The notes under the pieces are model-generated. The model searched no databases, was not told the origin of the DNA, and saw nothing but the letters and a program-made list of their open reading frames with translations. Made by a program: the position numbers and the translations under genes. Source: Nemania diffusa (taxonomy: Eukaryota; Ascomycota; Sordariomycetes; Xylariales; Xylariaceae). From it: a stretch of DNA of 64,000 nucleotides. Numbering within the stretch: position 1 is the stretch's first letter; each line of letters opens with the position of its first letter. Shown one piece after another: positions 1 to 11,559 of this stretch. The stretch is taken from NCBI GenBank assembly GCA_038501195.1, contig JBBPUQ010000003.1, forward strand, positions 3,378,501 through 3,442,500, read 5' to 3'.

Positions 1-352
1 GCGCGATATTGAACTAGTGCACGTAAGCTACTTAAAAGTGCGGATATCTACAATATCAATAGCTTTATATATATCCTCCAGGGAAATGGGACAACATATA
101 AGTTGAAGATTTCCCACCTAGGTTATATAAAGGTTTAAAAATATCGATATTATTATAAAAAATTATTAGTTAATCTATTTTTATCAAAATCTTTAATGAT
201 AATATTTAGTTTTAACTGTTGTTCTTGTTTATGTATCAACAACTAAGACTGACAGACAGACCGACAGACCGGCAAAACAGTAACCATAAGCAGGTACGAG
301 GAGCATGAGATAAGCGTTATGAGCGAGAGCCTGAGGACCTGCGTATACCTGG
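1..352. other. AT-rich intergenic edge
   Basis: I see no gene here. The stretch is AT-rich, with TA-rich runs near 60-200. It probably contains the 3' flank of the Nudix gene, which ends at 353 on the minus strand. Confidence 0.6.
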
Positions 353-1420
353 CTACACCTTTGCCTGAAGTCCCTGGGAGGAGGTTGCTCCGCCGACGGG
401 GAACTCGAGCACGCGATGGAGCCTGGCGCTGATCTCGACAAAGTTGGGCTCATTCAACTCATTCAGAATACCGTGACGAATGAAAAAATCAAGCATGACA
501 AGGGCGAAGTTAGGCTTAAACTGCCCAGCGGCCAGGCCCTCCTTGACCTGGTCGACAGTCCAAAGCTGATACCACTCGACCTCATCATCGCACGGGGCCG
601 GCTTGACGTCGGTGGGCAGCTCAATCTCAAACAGAAAGTGAATGTCGGGTTGCAATAGGCCGACTTCGCCGCCGGCCTTAGCGTTGCGGATGTGGAAATA
701 CGATAGGGTGCCGCATGACTTGACCTTGCGGCGCACCAGGTCTGAAGGGAGGGACGCCTCCTCATGGGCCTCGCGGACCAGACTATCATAGGGGGTCTCA
801 CCAGTGGATATGCCCCCAGCCACAGTGTTGTCGAGATAGCCTGGGTAAATCTTGACCTTCATGGAACGTTTAGAGATCCAAATCTGGGGTTCATCATCGG
901 GGTCGGGGCGAGTGTATGCAACCATATGGATGCCGTAGGTGACCAGACCGAGAAGCGGAACTGCGGCCCGTTCCATAGAGAAGAGGAGCTCGCCCGAGGG
1001 ACCGTACGATGGCTTGAGTTCGTTGCGCCACTTCTTGAGGACGTCAAACTCGCTCTTGCTACGCATCTGCCGCAGCGTCTCGGCGACCAGCTTCGAGCGG
1101 GAGATTTCATCGTGGCCGCCAGTCAGCAGTGTCAGTGTCTTGGGCGTCGAGCTCTCGTCGACGGTCCATCCGGGGTATTTCCCAAAGACCTGGGCAACGG
1201 ATGGGATGACGAGGCCCAGCGTCGCAGGCACAGGCGCAGCCTTGAAGTGATAGTAGCGGTTGACTGTCTCCGTATATTTGGCCAGGTCCTTCTGGGCCAG
1301 AGGGAAGCTGGTGGGGTCAGCTGGTCCGCTAGCACCGCAAGGCTATGATGGACTAGGAGACTTTAGCGGAACTCACTCGTCGCACGCATTGAGTAGGTCG
1401 AGATTGGACTTGGACGTCAT
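353..1420 (-). CDS. Nudix hydrolase, thiamine pyrophosphokinase-related (DUF4743 type)
   Basis: A Nudix-fold hydrolase of about 339 residues, probably cleaving a nucleoside-diphosphate-type or thiamine-phosphate-type substrate. The Nudix box is visible: GGISTGETPY followed by REAHEEA. The N-terminal part resembles the DUF4743 extension of fungal Nudix proteins. Exon 1 runs from the ATG at 1420 to 1377 (MTSKSNLDLLNACD) and exon 2 from 1328 to 353. The intron has a GTGAGT donor and a CTAG acceptor and keeps the frame. An in-frame GTG near 1231 is not the real start, because good coding continues upstream (DPTSFPLAQKDLAKY). A single-domain protein of this length fits the family. The substrate cannot be read from the sequence. 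Confidence 0.85.
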
Positions 1421-1696
1421 GATGGTAATAGAGTGGGAAAAGGCTGTTCGGTGCGAACAAGCGAGCAGAGGAAGACTAGGCTGCAGAAACGGACGCAGCA
1501 GGCTAGTCCAGAGGATTTGTGCACGCTGCACCATTCAAAGCGGCAAGATATGGGACTTTGAATAGCGGAAGTCTACCAGCCCCGAGGTGAGTGAAAGAAA
1601 AGAATGAGCGGCACGGCAAACAGGATTTGTATTGGCAAACAGTCTTAGACACGTCTACTCACAATGGACCAATCCAAGCACCCACGCCGCTGCCTG

Positions 1697-1840
1697 TCAC
1701 TTTTCACCGGGCACGTTGAGATTGATCAGTCCGATATAAGAGCTCGGTGGGGGTACCTCCTCGTCCTCCATGTAGGACGTGCTCTGATACACAATGTCTT
1801 TGCCTTTAACACCAACATGTGATTTAAGCAATGCTCCCAT
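1697..1840 (-). CDS. possible 47-residue small protein
   Basis: A clean short frame runs from ATG (1840) to TGA (1697). It begins MGALLKSHVGVKGKDI and ends IGLINLNVPGEK, with an acidic, proline-rich middle (SYMEDEEVPPPSSY). Its composition is mixed and protein-like, without the low-complexity look of a chance frame. It lies 277 bases upstream of the Nudix start on the same strand, so it could be a separate small gene, a leader exon or an upstream ORF of that gene. I do not recognise a family. Short length makes chance occurrence a real alternative. Confidence 0.35.
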   Translation of the reverse strand: MGALLKSHVGVKGKDIVYQSTSYMEDEEVPPPSSYIGLINLNVPGEK

Positions 1841-2963
1841 TCAACACGGTATTCATGAACAGGGGCTTCTTCTGGGGAGTGTAACCACTCTTGACTGCTG
1901 CCGGATCCAAGCTCAAACTGATCCTACAACACCAATGGCGGCTTGCAGTGGTCTGATCCAAATCTCCCACCACACCAGCTCCAAGATAGGAACCCATCTC
2001 GACGACTACCATAGTGAGCTGGTATAATGTTGGATGCCAGTAAGCTATGCAAGTGCTGCAGTATAATTCCATAAAAAAAGCCACCGCCAGCACTTCACTT
2101 TACGCAAGTCCAAGAAGCGGAAGTTTGGCGAAGACAGGGCAGAATAATCAGACAGATTTGGACGCGGGATCTCACTTGGTTAGTATTTGATAAAGGCATA
2201 TAGGCGAGACGGATGCTTATGAGAAAGGAAAGAGCCGGGCGTGTTTTTCAATGTCATTTTTCTTTTATTTAAGATGGAAAGAAGAGAAGAAAAGATGGTG
2301 GTTCTCGTTTACAGATCAAAATTGGTAATAATAGGTGGGTTCTCAGTTCAGCGACGACTTAGGCCTAAATCTACAGCCACTTGACTACCTAAGGTAATCA
2401 ATCGCCTTTGAGCGTGACTTTTCATTGGCAGATTTTCCCTCTTATCCGCAAAACTCAGTCTCAGCGTATAAATCAATACTAGAAATGAATTCCCATAAAT
2501 ATGAGTACATCTACCAGAGTAACTCGGCATTTTTGCTTCTACCTCCTACCTACCTTGCTAACTTCGTAGATAGACAGGTGAGCAAACTATGTAGGTAACG
2601 CCCCAGGCCGCCGCTAAATTTGCCAGCTGCCAACGCTGACTACCTAGCTAAGGACATACGCCAATATGACAGGGGCTCGTGCCTCGGAATGCCGAGCACG
2701 AGCAGTCTAATGTCCCCTAGGCAGTGCGCTAACCTCGGCACGAATGAATCAGCCTCAATTCTGCTACCTGCGACCTCTATCTAGCAGATAGTTGTTAGCA
2801 CTAGCTGATATGTGTGACGTCGTGTCTCATACCAATACTAGACCGCGTCGGTCGACATTCATTCCTCTTTTTCAATCTTGTCGACGTTAAGCCTCCATCG
2901 CGACAATCCCACCCATCTACCAATACCAATTTAGCTCACTAATAATAAGTATCGTCCATAACT
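1841..2963. other. intergenic region before citrate synthase
   Basis: No supported gene. Other minus-strand frames just upstream of the 47-residue ORF also look partly protein-like (for example DQFELGSGSSQEWLHS near 1925-1878), so a larger decayed or intron-split gene cannot be excluded. The last 150 bases are pyrimidine-rich, as expected for the citrate synthase promoter and leader. A CRE-like TGACGTCG lies near 2816. Confidence 0.4.
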
Positions 2964-4530
2964 ATGACGATAGTCTCAAAGCAAGCACCCCAGCAGTCGC
3001 TGACGGTGGTCGACAATCGGACCAACAAGGTCTATGAGATCCCCATCAACAACAACTCCGTGCTAGCGACAGACTTCAAGAAGATTAAAGCTGAGCAAGG
3101 GAACGACCGGAAAGAAGATGAGACAGAGCAAGGCCTCAGTACGATTTTTTTATAATTACCCATCGGTGATCATTTTTTTTAACACGTGAACTTTTGTAGG
3201 GCTATATGACCCGGCCTACATGAATACGGCCGTGGTACAGAGTAAGATCACGTACATTAACGGCCTGGAAGGCGTTCTGCGCTACCGGGGCTATCCCATC
3301 CAGCAGCTTGTCAAAAAGAGCAACTTCCTCGAGACAGCCTTTCTTCTTATTTACGGAGAGCTCCCGACCACTGCGCAGAATGAGACGTGGCAGAATGAGG
3401 TCATGCACCACAACTACATCCACTCCGACATCGAGGGCATGTTTAAGTCGTTCCGATACGACTCGCATCCCATGTCCATGTTGACTTCGGCCTTCGCCAC
3501 GATGGGCGCCTTCGCCCCGGAGGCCAACCCCTCACTTGCGGGACAGAAGCTTTACACCAACGCTGCTTCCGGGGACATAGCCTCTTTGCAGATACTAGAC
3601 AAGCAGATACTTCGCATCATTGGCAAGGCGCCGACCTTGGCAGCGGCATCATACCGGATGCGACAGGGCCGGCCATTCAACCGCCCTGCCCACGGTCTAT
3701 CGTACACGGGCAACTTCCTATATTTACTAGATCATCTTTCCGGCACCGAATACAGGCCTCATCCCGTTCTGGAGAAGGCTCTTGACGCTCTCTTCATCAT
3801 CCATGCCGACCATGAAGTCAACTGCTCAACGGCGACCGTGCTCCAGGTCGGCAGCTCGCTAGTCGACCCGTTCAGTGTAGTGGCGGCAGGGTGTGCTGCG
3901 CTCTATGGTCCTTCACACGGCGGCGCATCGGAAAGCGCAATTCGCATGCTAATGGAGATCGGGTCTCCGGAGAATGTACCTGCATTCATGGAAAAGGTTG
4001 AGCGACGAGAGCGCGTTCTCGTCGGCTTCGGTCACCGCGTCTATAAAAATGTCGATCCCAGATCAACGGCGATCCGCGCCCTAGCCGAGGACGTATTTCG
4101 CGTCACGGGGCGCAACAAGCTCTTAGACACGGCGCTGACGCTTGCCGACTACGCGCGCAAGAGCGAGTTTATGCGCAGTCGAAATCTCTACCCAAATGTC
4201 GACTTCTACTCGGGTCTTATATACCAAGCCATGGGCTTCCCGCTCGATTTCTACCCTGTTCTATTCGCCGTTCCCCGTTGTGTCGGCTGGCTTGCCCACT
4301 GGCGCCAGATGATGCTCAACCCGTCTGGTGTCAAGATCTGGCGTCCTCGCCAGATTTACCTGGGCGAAGGTGAACGGGAATATGTCGAGGCGGAGAACCG
4401 CAAAGAAAAGGCGGACGCCACAGTTTTTGATGCACCTACTGCTCCTCTACATGGAGGCGACAGCAAGAGAAATGCGATGGCCACCTCTAAGGATGAGATG
4501 GGTAAGGCCTGGGGCAAGGCCAAGTTATGA
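2964..4530 (+). CDS. citrate synthase, probable peroxisomal form (C-terminal AKL)
   Basis: Condenses acetyl-CoA with oxaloacetate to citrate. The 501-residue protein has the three catalytic residues: His298 in GPSHGGA, His337 in GFGHRVYK and Asp393 in NVDFYSG. Exon 1 is 2964-3138 and exon 2 is 3200-4530. The donor is GTACGA, the acceptor TGTAG, and the joint reads EQGLRLYDPAYM. The protein starts directly with the enzyme domain (MTIVSKQAPQQSLTVVDN), with no mitochondrial presequence, and ends in AKL, a PTS1 peroxisome signal. The likely role is the glyoxylate cycle or handling acetyl-CoA from beta-oxidation. Family knowledge: fungi usually have a separate mitochondrial citrate synthase and a 2-methylcitrate synthase. 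The latter is unlikely here because of the peroxisomal ending and lack of a presequence. Confidence 0.93.
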
Positions 4531-5054
4531 GACATTTTTGCTTTTTTATTGTATGTTCTTCACTATTTAGATAGATTTCCCCGTTGTCACCGGCTACGTC
4601 AATGTCCCCATGAAACTAGCGGGACATTTTCTGTATTTTTATTGCGTAGCCGTTCCTATGAGATTTATTTACTTCTCGGACATTTAGCTCCTACGGTTGT
4701 CAACAGAGCGACCCAGCCGCTTTCAGGCAGTGTTAGCGGCATGATATCAGTGTCCTCGTACCCTACGTGCAGTTACACAGTAATGACATCATTAACTTGA
4801 ATTTCTGAAGAATGCAGATGGGATACAGCAATTCCCATTGTGACTGGAATCTAGTTTTCATGACGTAGTGTTTCCGAAACTGCACAAATATTACTCCTTC
4901 ATTCCTAATCGCGAACCTAACGCGATAATTACTACATCCTCGCTACGTGTCCAAGCACACGTACACCTCTCGTCAGCAACGCTCATCCCCGAGCGCACTG
5001 TTTTCACTCATACTTCCACTTCTTCCACAATTCAGCATCGCAGTACCTATCACG
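4531..5054. other. intergenic, no gene seen
   Basis: This holds the 3' flank of citrate synthase and the promoter of the next gene. A T-rich run follows the stop codon, and the stretch before 5055 is pyrimidine-rich with repeated CTTCC/CTTCCAC. Open frames here lack coding character. Confidence 0.6.
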
Positions 5055-6425
5055 ATGAATGCCATGAGATCTGCCAAAACCGCACTCACGCGGCCTATCC
5101 GTATTAGTCGCACACCATACCCGGCACGTCCTCGTTTCCAATCTTCATCCTCCTCCTCAGCATCGGGAAATGCTACGAGTCAGGATAGCTCATACGCTGT
5201 CGCTGGGGCAGCCGGTGGCTTAGCAGCTGGCATAGCTCTCTATGGTCTTTACCTCATGACACCATCGGGTAAAGTGTACAGAACGATCAACAAGGGCGCA
5301 AAAGAGGTTAATCGCAAGTACAGCGAAGCCGCCAAGCAACTTCAAGGCCAAACGCCCGATGTAGATGGCGCAATCAAATACATGAAGGAATTTGCTTACT
5401 CAGTTCGTATCTCTAAGTAGTTTGTTTGTTTCATTATTTCCCGAAAGCGTGTACTCCCAGATTTCGTACTCTTACACACGCCCGAAACTCCGTAAACGTG
5501 AGCCAAATACGTGCTGTCAGTGGTGATGCTGATTCTTCACGTCTTATAGTACGTTGCTTGGGTACCTGGTGGAAGGCAATACGTTGACACCGTATTCAAA
5601 GACGTCGAGACTCTAAAAGAAAACCGTCGAGATGAAGTCAGCCAGATCGTCAGCGATACTTATAAGCAGTTCCAGGAACTTTCGAAGCTCGGTCTTAGCT
5701 TAGAGACAGCATCCAAAGCATACAATATCTTGACCGACCTGGCAATCAAGTTTGGAGATCTGACTGGCAACGCACTAACCGATATTCTCGCCAACCATCC
5801 CGGAGCCAAGGATAAATTCGGCGGGGTTATTGAACAGCTAGAAGAAATGGGGGAGAACTATGGCCCTGAGGCAAAGAAGCAGGTTGATCAGACATGGAAG
5901 CAGGGAAAGGAGATACTAGGTGGTGGTTTCAGTCCAACTAACTTGGATAAGGTACGCCGCTTAGTCGAAGACAAGATCCAGCAAGTGAAGAAACTCGGCG
6001 ATGACGCTTGGAATAAGGCCTTGGAAGGGGCAAAGCCATACCTTGACAAGAACCCTAAGGTCAAGGAGCTGATTGAAAAGAATGCAAGTGCTTTAAAGCA
6101 GGGGAACGCGAAGGAGGTCTTCGATCATGTGAAGAAGGCGGTCGAGTCGGGTGACACGAGCACTCTCGAAGACTACGTCAACAAAGCTAAATCCAAGGGC
6201 GAGCAGGCGGCCAGCAGTCTTGGCATAGATCAATACTTCAAGATGATCCCTAGCGGCTCGGAGATCTTAGAGAAGGTGAACCAGCTAAAGGAGGTTGCCG
6301 AGAAGCACAAGGGCGAGGGAGAGAAACTGTTAGAGGAGACAACAGAGGAGTTGAAGCAAGTTTTAGAGAAAAAGTTGGAGAAGGCGAAGAAGATTGCCGA
6401 AAAGACGAAAAAGGACTCAAAGTAG
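5055..6425 (+). CDS. conserved fungal protein: mitochondrial-type leader, one membrane segment, long coiled coil
   Basis: A protein of about 407 residues in two exons, 5055-5402 and 5550-6425, joined as KEFAYS-YVAWVPGG. The donor GTTCGT is weak but the frame is kept. The N-terminus is basic and Ser-rich (MNAMRSAKTALTRPIR), like a mitochondrial presequence. A hydrophobic Ala/Gly segment (AVAGAAGGLAAGIALYGLYL, about residues 52-71) follows. The remainder is strongly charged and helical, ending in repeated Lys/Glu heptads (LEKKLEKAKKIAEKTKKD). This architecture suggests an inner-membrane-anchored protein with a soluble coiled-coil domain, loosely like MICOS-type proteins. I cannot assign a family, so function is left open. 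Membrane placement is inference. Confidence 0.78.
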
Positions 6426-7409
6426 TGTGATAGACACGCCGGTTGGTGATACATGAAATTCGAGTAGAATTTTCTAGCTAGAGTTAGATTGTATGTAAGT
6501 CGTCTATGAACCGGAGATTTCCAATTGCTCAGCATGGCGCACCTCACCGTATTACAACCAATAGTCCAACACCACATAACAGGTACTCCCCATGCTAGTG
6601 CTCGCTATGAAGTTCCGAACTACACCGAACACGCATTGCAATTGCTAGTACTACACCCTGCGTACAAAGGGTAAGACCGCAGCACTATTGGCCAACTCTA
6701 CTCAAACTAGAGTACAATATCATGCGGTCTTAGACAATATTAATATGGGTTATTCGAGGACTATCGCTTCGATATGATAATCTCTAAAACATTTGTAAAA
6801 GGGTAATTTATATAAATTTATGAGGCAAGCATTAGTGTATACATTTTAGTACTTGGTTAATCCCTCGACCAACGTCTGTAGTAGGACTCAAATCCAGCAT
6901 CTTCTAGTCCCGAGCTGTGTCCTTTTTTTGAATACAAGAGCTGCCAAGTATGGATAACTGAACTCGGGAGACTTGATGGTGTGACGATTATTTACTCTGG
7001 GTACGCAATTAGGGGGTGGGGGGTTGGAACTCACAGCAAAGGTGAACGGTTGGAAAACACGAAATAGAGCTCATAGTAAGGAATATATACTCGCCTAGCC
7101 TATGTACGGATCACTGCTGCTGGTCCCCGTAATGCCTAAGCTAGGTTATAATCACCTAACAATACTATCTCCACGATCACGTTATACACTATGACTACAC
7201 CGACATTGAGATTGTCTACCACCACCTACCGTTCTATGTTTACTTGTCTACAGAGGCGAAAATTTGTGTGATGAAAACTTCACAGGCTTCTGTATGGATA
7301 CTCATGCGAGCTAACAGACGGAATTTCGCGTATAAAAACCGTTGCTAATTTTCCACCGGACTTTTTAAAACCTTCTTATCACAACTATCATCCTCGATCT
7401 GTTGGCATA
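6426..7409. other. intergenic, no gene seen
   Basis: An AT-rich stretch with no convincing coding frame. It contains a G-run (GGGGGTGGGGGGTTGG near 7010-7026). The last 100 bases before 7410 have TATAAAA-like and pyrimidine-rich promoter character. Confidence 0.5.
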
Positions 7410-8443
7410 ATGGCGTGCAAGTATAATTATCCTCAGGTTAGTATCCTTTCATTATTACTTACCTCGTTTTTATCGTACTTTAAGTGTATGAGTGGCCTCG
7501 TCAAGGCCTTCTCATCTCCACTCGCCCTATAGATTCTATAAGTCCTTCAAGAAAACTTACGCTAAATAAACAATAAACTAACTCTTAATGGCCGAAGAGC
7601 ATTGTACCCTGCAATTCATCCTTTAAATCGCCCACAGAGGATGGTGAAGAGCCTACCTGGGCAATGCAACCTCAGATCTTTCCTTCAGGGGTCGTGCCAA
7701 GTGACGAGGTCTTGGTGAAATCATTATATAAGCAGTTGCTAAAAGATAAGTGGGAGCTACGATACAAACCAGCACACGATGACCCAGATGAATACGGCTT
7801 GCCTTCTGGCCTTACTGGAAACAGTATTGTAAGGGTTTGTTGGTGTTACAGTTTTCTTGCTCCAGCCATTCACATCGAGATTGCGAGGCGTTGGGGTCGA
7901 AAATATGCCAGAAGAAAATCCTAGGCCCCTAAACTGTCGAGGACAACTTTCAGGACCACTGTTACTGACTTGGGATGGTGCAGTGGCTGCAGTGTAAGAA
8001 GGCCTTTTTCAGGGCACATGGCGAGATCAGGGAAAGTGATGTCTACAATGCCGATAGAAAAAGCTTTTTAAGTTGGATCGAGGGCAGATTCAACTCTGGA
8101 ACAGTAGGGAGGTACGGCGCCACTCCGAATCTCTGCTTTATCGTTGATAAATACGTCTTCTGGGTGGATCGTGCGTCAGCCCAGGTGAGTACTTGTGTTA
8201 GACACTGGGTTTCAGAGCTTACGCAGTTGTCAAACGTAGCCTCTGGTGTTAGACACCCCTGCTAGCATGCACTCTGGATATCACGGTGAGCGCTTCTGGT
8301 CGCCAGGCGAGAGTGATTACGGCCCAGAAAGTGGAGGACCTTCCCAGGAATATGAGTCTTTCCTCTACAGGGGCTCCAACGTGAAGGAACGGATCCAGGA
8401 ATGGAAGGAAAATATTCCACGACAACGAGGATCGGGAAGGTAG
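7410..8443 (+). CDS. unrecognised multi-exon locus, possibly degenerate
   Basis: Several coding-like segments lie in a row, but I cannot join all of them in one frame. Segment 1 (7410-7436, MACKYNYPQ) ends at a GTTAGT donor. Segment 2 (7640-7825, DGEEPTWAMQPQIFPSG onward) ends at a GTAAGG donor. Segment 3 (about 7982-8185) includes SFLSWIEGRFNSGTVGRYG and CFIVDKYVFWVDRASAQ and ends at a perfect CAG/GTGAGT donor. Segment 4 (about 8254-8443) includes HSGYHGERFWSPGESDYG and ends at a TAG. Segments 1-3 can be spliced in frame. The simplest splice into segment 4 leaves the frame one base out. This is either a wrong boundary or a frameshifted gene. No known domain recognised. Confidence 0.4.
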
Positions 8444-9351
8444 GGAATTAGCATGGAACATTAGGTACTCAAAGTTCCCATTTGACGTAAGGTGTATTGG
8501 TCACCTGGGACAGCTATTTACTTCCCATTATTGACATCGTCGTTTTTTAAATTCATAACGAAATAATACTAAAAAGAACATTACTTAAGTGCTCGATAGT
8601 TCTGCTAAGTAAGAACCTAAACAAATCTCTCTGGCCCTCTCTTTTCTAATATGACGACTTTTGAAGTTAGTAGTAGGCACGGTAGAGAAAAATAAATGAT
8701 TTATTCTAGTACCAGAGAAATTGTCACTTATACGTGCCCCATTCCCCCACACATGTCAAATTATAGTACGAGGAGCTGTTCCCACCGCGTCTCTTTGGCG
8801 TTAAACACGATTTGTCGGTAGGTGGGGATAAAATGCCTTCTCGTGAGCATACACTGTTATACATATGTATCCTGCTTTTTAAGAACTATGTTTTGATTTA
8901 GAGAACCTTCCGTTTTTACAAGCATCTGTCTAAATGCGATGTTTCTATCTCTGTATACTACTCCACTACACCCCACATATTATCGAGGTATCATAGGAGA
9001 TATCGATAACCGATAGCGGCCTAGGAGGTATAGTGGTTAGGAGCTATGCCGTCACAGTTTATGTAGGACCTGCCGACGCATCGACTTGCAATCAAGTCAC
9101 CTTCCCCGTGTTACTCATAAGTCATCTATGACTCTTCACGTCGAGTATATAACCTGTCCCCTATACCATTTTTGCTGGCGCTGCCTTTTCTATAGCAAAT
9201 TTTTGGCAATTACTGGCATTCATTAACCCTTATTGGCATTTATTGACCGCAAGTGTCATTCACACTCACCGCGTTAGCACTTATAATACCATCTGCCTAC
9301 GGAAATGATCACCCGGATACATCAGTTACTTACCATCGCCAACTAGTGAAG
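8444..9351. other. intergenic with promoter of the GTPBP1-like gene
   Basis: No gene supported. A degenerate repeat of TGGCATTTATT-like units lies at about 9198-9260. A tRNA box-A-like string (TATAGTGGTTAGGA, about 9030) occurs, but no tRNA can be folded around it. Confidence 0.5.
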
Positions 9352-11559
9352 ATGACGGGGAAAGGCGCCTCTAAGCAGACGCCACATGAGCGTAGAAAAG
9401 GCGAGGCTGTAAGGATGCAACACCACTTGGGCGATAAGTGATGATGAAGGCGCTGATATCTCACGCAGGCATTGAGTGACTTCGTTGAGTTCGTCGATAA
9501 GCAGCAGGCGATGCGATATCCCCGTGCAAAGACCACGGCCACTGCACAGCCTGCGACAGAGTACCACGAAGAGCTAGACATCCTTGACACCCTTAATTTC
9601 GACGAGTCCGAGCCCGAAGTCCCGTTACGAGAGCTCCTCCTACCTTCAACCGAGCATGACGAGGCGAATCGAGCAAAGCTCGCCAACCACGTCGCCGAGC
9701 GACTGGCAGAAGGACGCGGAGAAGCCATGTTCGATCTTGGCTTTGAAAACAATGGAGAATCGATGCGACTCAGCCGTGCTGAGTGGGATGTAGCACTAGC
9801 CCGCCTGACCGAGGCCGTCAAGAACCAACATGCCGACTGCAATGTTCTTCTCACCCATAATGTCGGAGGCGACAAGGAACCCAAGCCACCAGCATCTGCT
9901 AGCGGTGGAAAGGACAAGAACAAGCACAAGGACTGCACTGGCAAGATACTGATCCGGCGCACGCCCACAACCGTGGAGGACGTCATCGAGACCCGCATTG
10001 CTGTGGTTGGGAATGGTGAGTCACCTTGCCTTGTCTTTCGTCGGACCCCTTGCTGATACCCCCTGGCAGTCGATGCTGGCAAAAGTTCTATGCTGGGCGT
10101 GCTCGTCAAGGGCGACCTAGATGATGGCCGAGGCAAGGCCCGGGTGAATCTCTTTCGACATAAACATGAGATTGAGACTGGCCGGACTAGCTCAGTGGGA
10201 ATGGAGATCATGGGCTTCGATACTCTCGGCAATGTCATCACCTCCGATACGCCGGGTAGGAAACTGTCGTGGGAGGAGATTGGCAAACGAAGTGCAAAAG
10301 TCATCACTTTTACTGATCTTGCAGGCCACGAGCGCTATCTAGGAACTACCGTCTTCGGATTGCTATCCAGCAGCCCAAACTATTGCCTACTTATGGTTGC
10401 GGCTAATAATGGGCTTATTGGAATGAGCAAAGAACACCTTGGTATTGCCCTGGCGTTGAATGTTCCGATTATGGTAGTGATCACCAAAATTGACATTTGC
10501 CCCCCAAACATCCTCGAGCAGACAATTCAACAGATCACCAAAATCCTCAAATCTCCGGGGGCCAATAAAATGCCCATCTTCATCAACAACCGAGAGGAGT
10601 GCATTAATACGGCGACCCAGTTTGTGAGCCAGAGGATCTGCCCCATATTCCAAGTGTCTAATGTCACTGGTAAAAACTTGGATCTAGTACGGGCGTTCTT
10701 GAACATCCTACCTCACCATGGTCGCTATGATTCAAAAGCCCCGTTCGAATTTCATATCAACGACACCTTCTCTGTTCCATTCGTCGGTACTGTCGTCAGT
10801 GGCATCATTAAGTCGGGCGTTGTTCATGTGGGTGATACCGTTCTTGTTGGGCCTGATGGACTCGGCCAATTCATGCAAACAAGCAGTAAGTGCCGTCTCC
10901 TTTATTTCTCTATTGTCGACTAGGGTAAATGGTTCCAGGTTTACGCTATCTAATTGCCCTGAGATTTTCTTGAATCCTCTTAGAACCGGCTATTACTAAG
11001 AAGATGGCTGCTAATATTTAATGCTAAAGTTCGGTCTATCGAGCGGAAGAGAATCGGTGTTCCGGCAGCCTCAGCCGGCCAATCTGCTAGCTTCGCACTG
11101 AAGAAAATACGGCGGAAAGACGTCAGGAAAGGCATGGTGGTACTACCGAAAATTGAGGGTCAACCAGCCCCCAAAGTGCACCGCGAATTTGTTGCGGAGG
11201 TCTTGATTCTGTCACATGCGACCACTATTAAGACAAATTACCAGGCAATGCTGCATGTAGGGCCTGTTCAACAAACTTGTTCTATCATCGACATAGATAG
11301 TCCGTTTATAAGAACCGGTGACCGTGCTACAGTGGCATTCCGCTTTGTGCAGCGCCCTGAGTACCTCGCGCCAGGAGATCGGTTATTGTTCCGTGAAGGC
11401 CGCACTAAAGGCCTCGGGATCGTAAAATCCGTTGGGTATGATCCAAAACATCCTCTGATGCCCAAGGCAGCAGGCGACACATCTAATGGACCAGAAGACT
11501 CCAGCCCATCCGCTGGTCAGGACCTGCAAGGACCGCCTAGTGTAAAGGTTGGCGCATGA
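9352..11559 (+). CDS. GTPBP1: GTP-binding protein of the GTPBP1/GTPBP2 family
   Basis: A translational-GTPase-like protein of about 649 residues. Four exons: 9352-9408, 9469-10015, 10070-10885 and 11030-11559, all joined in frame. The G1 loop is split by intron 2 and reads GNVDAGKSS. G3 is DLAGHE and G4 is TKID. The C-terminal half (KSGVVHVGDTVLVGPDGLG, then RSIERKRI, ASFALKKI and FREGRTKGLG) matches the beta-barrel domains of the animal GTPBP1 family as I remember it. Family members are implicated in translation elongation or ribosome rescue and mRNA turnover in the cytoplasm. The start codon was chosen because a GTAAGG donor 57 bases later joins to the main frame. The last intron is rather long (144 bases) and ends in AAG. 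Confidence 0.9.

Noticed and set aside
9010..9120. tRNA-like string with a box-A-type TATAGTGGTTAGGA
   Set aside because: No acceptor stem or proper T-arm (GGTTCGA-type box B) can be paired. GACTTG...CAAGTC nearby is only a small hairpin.
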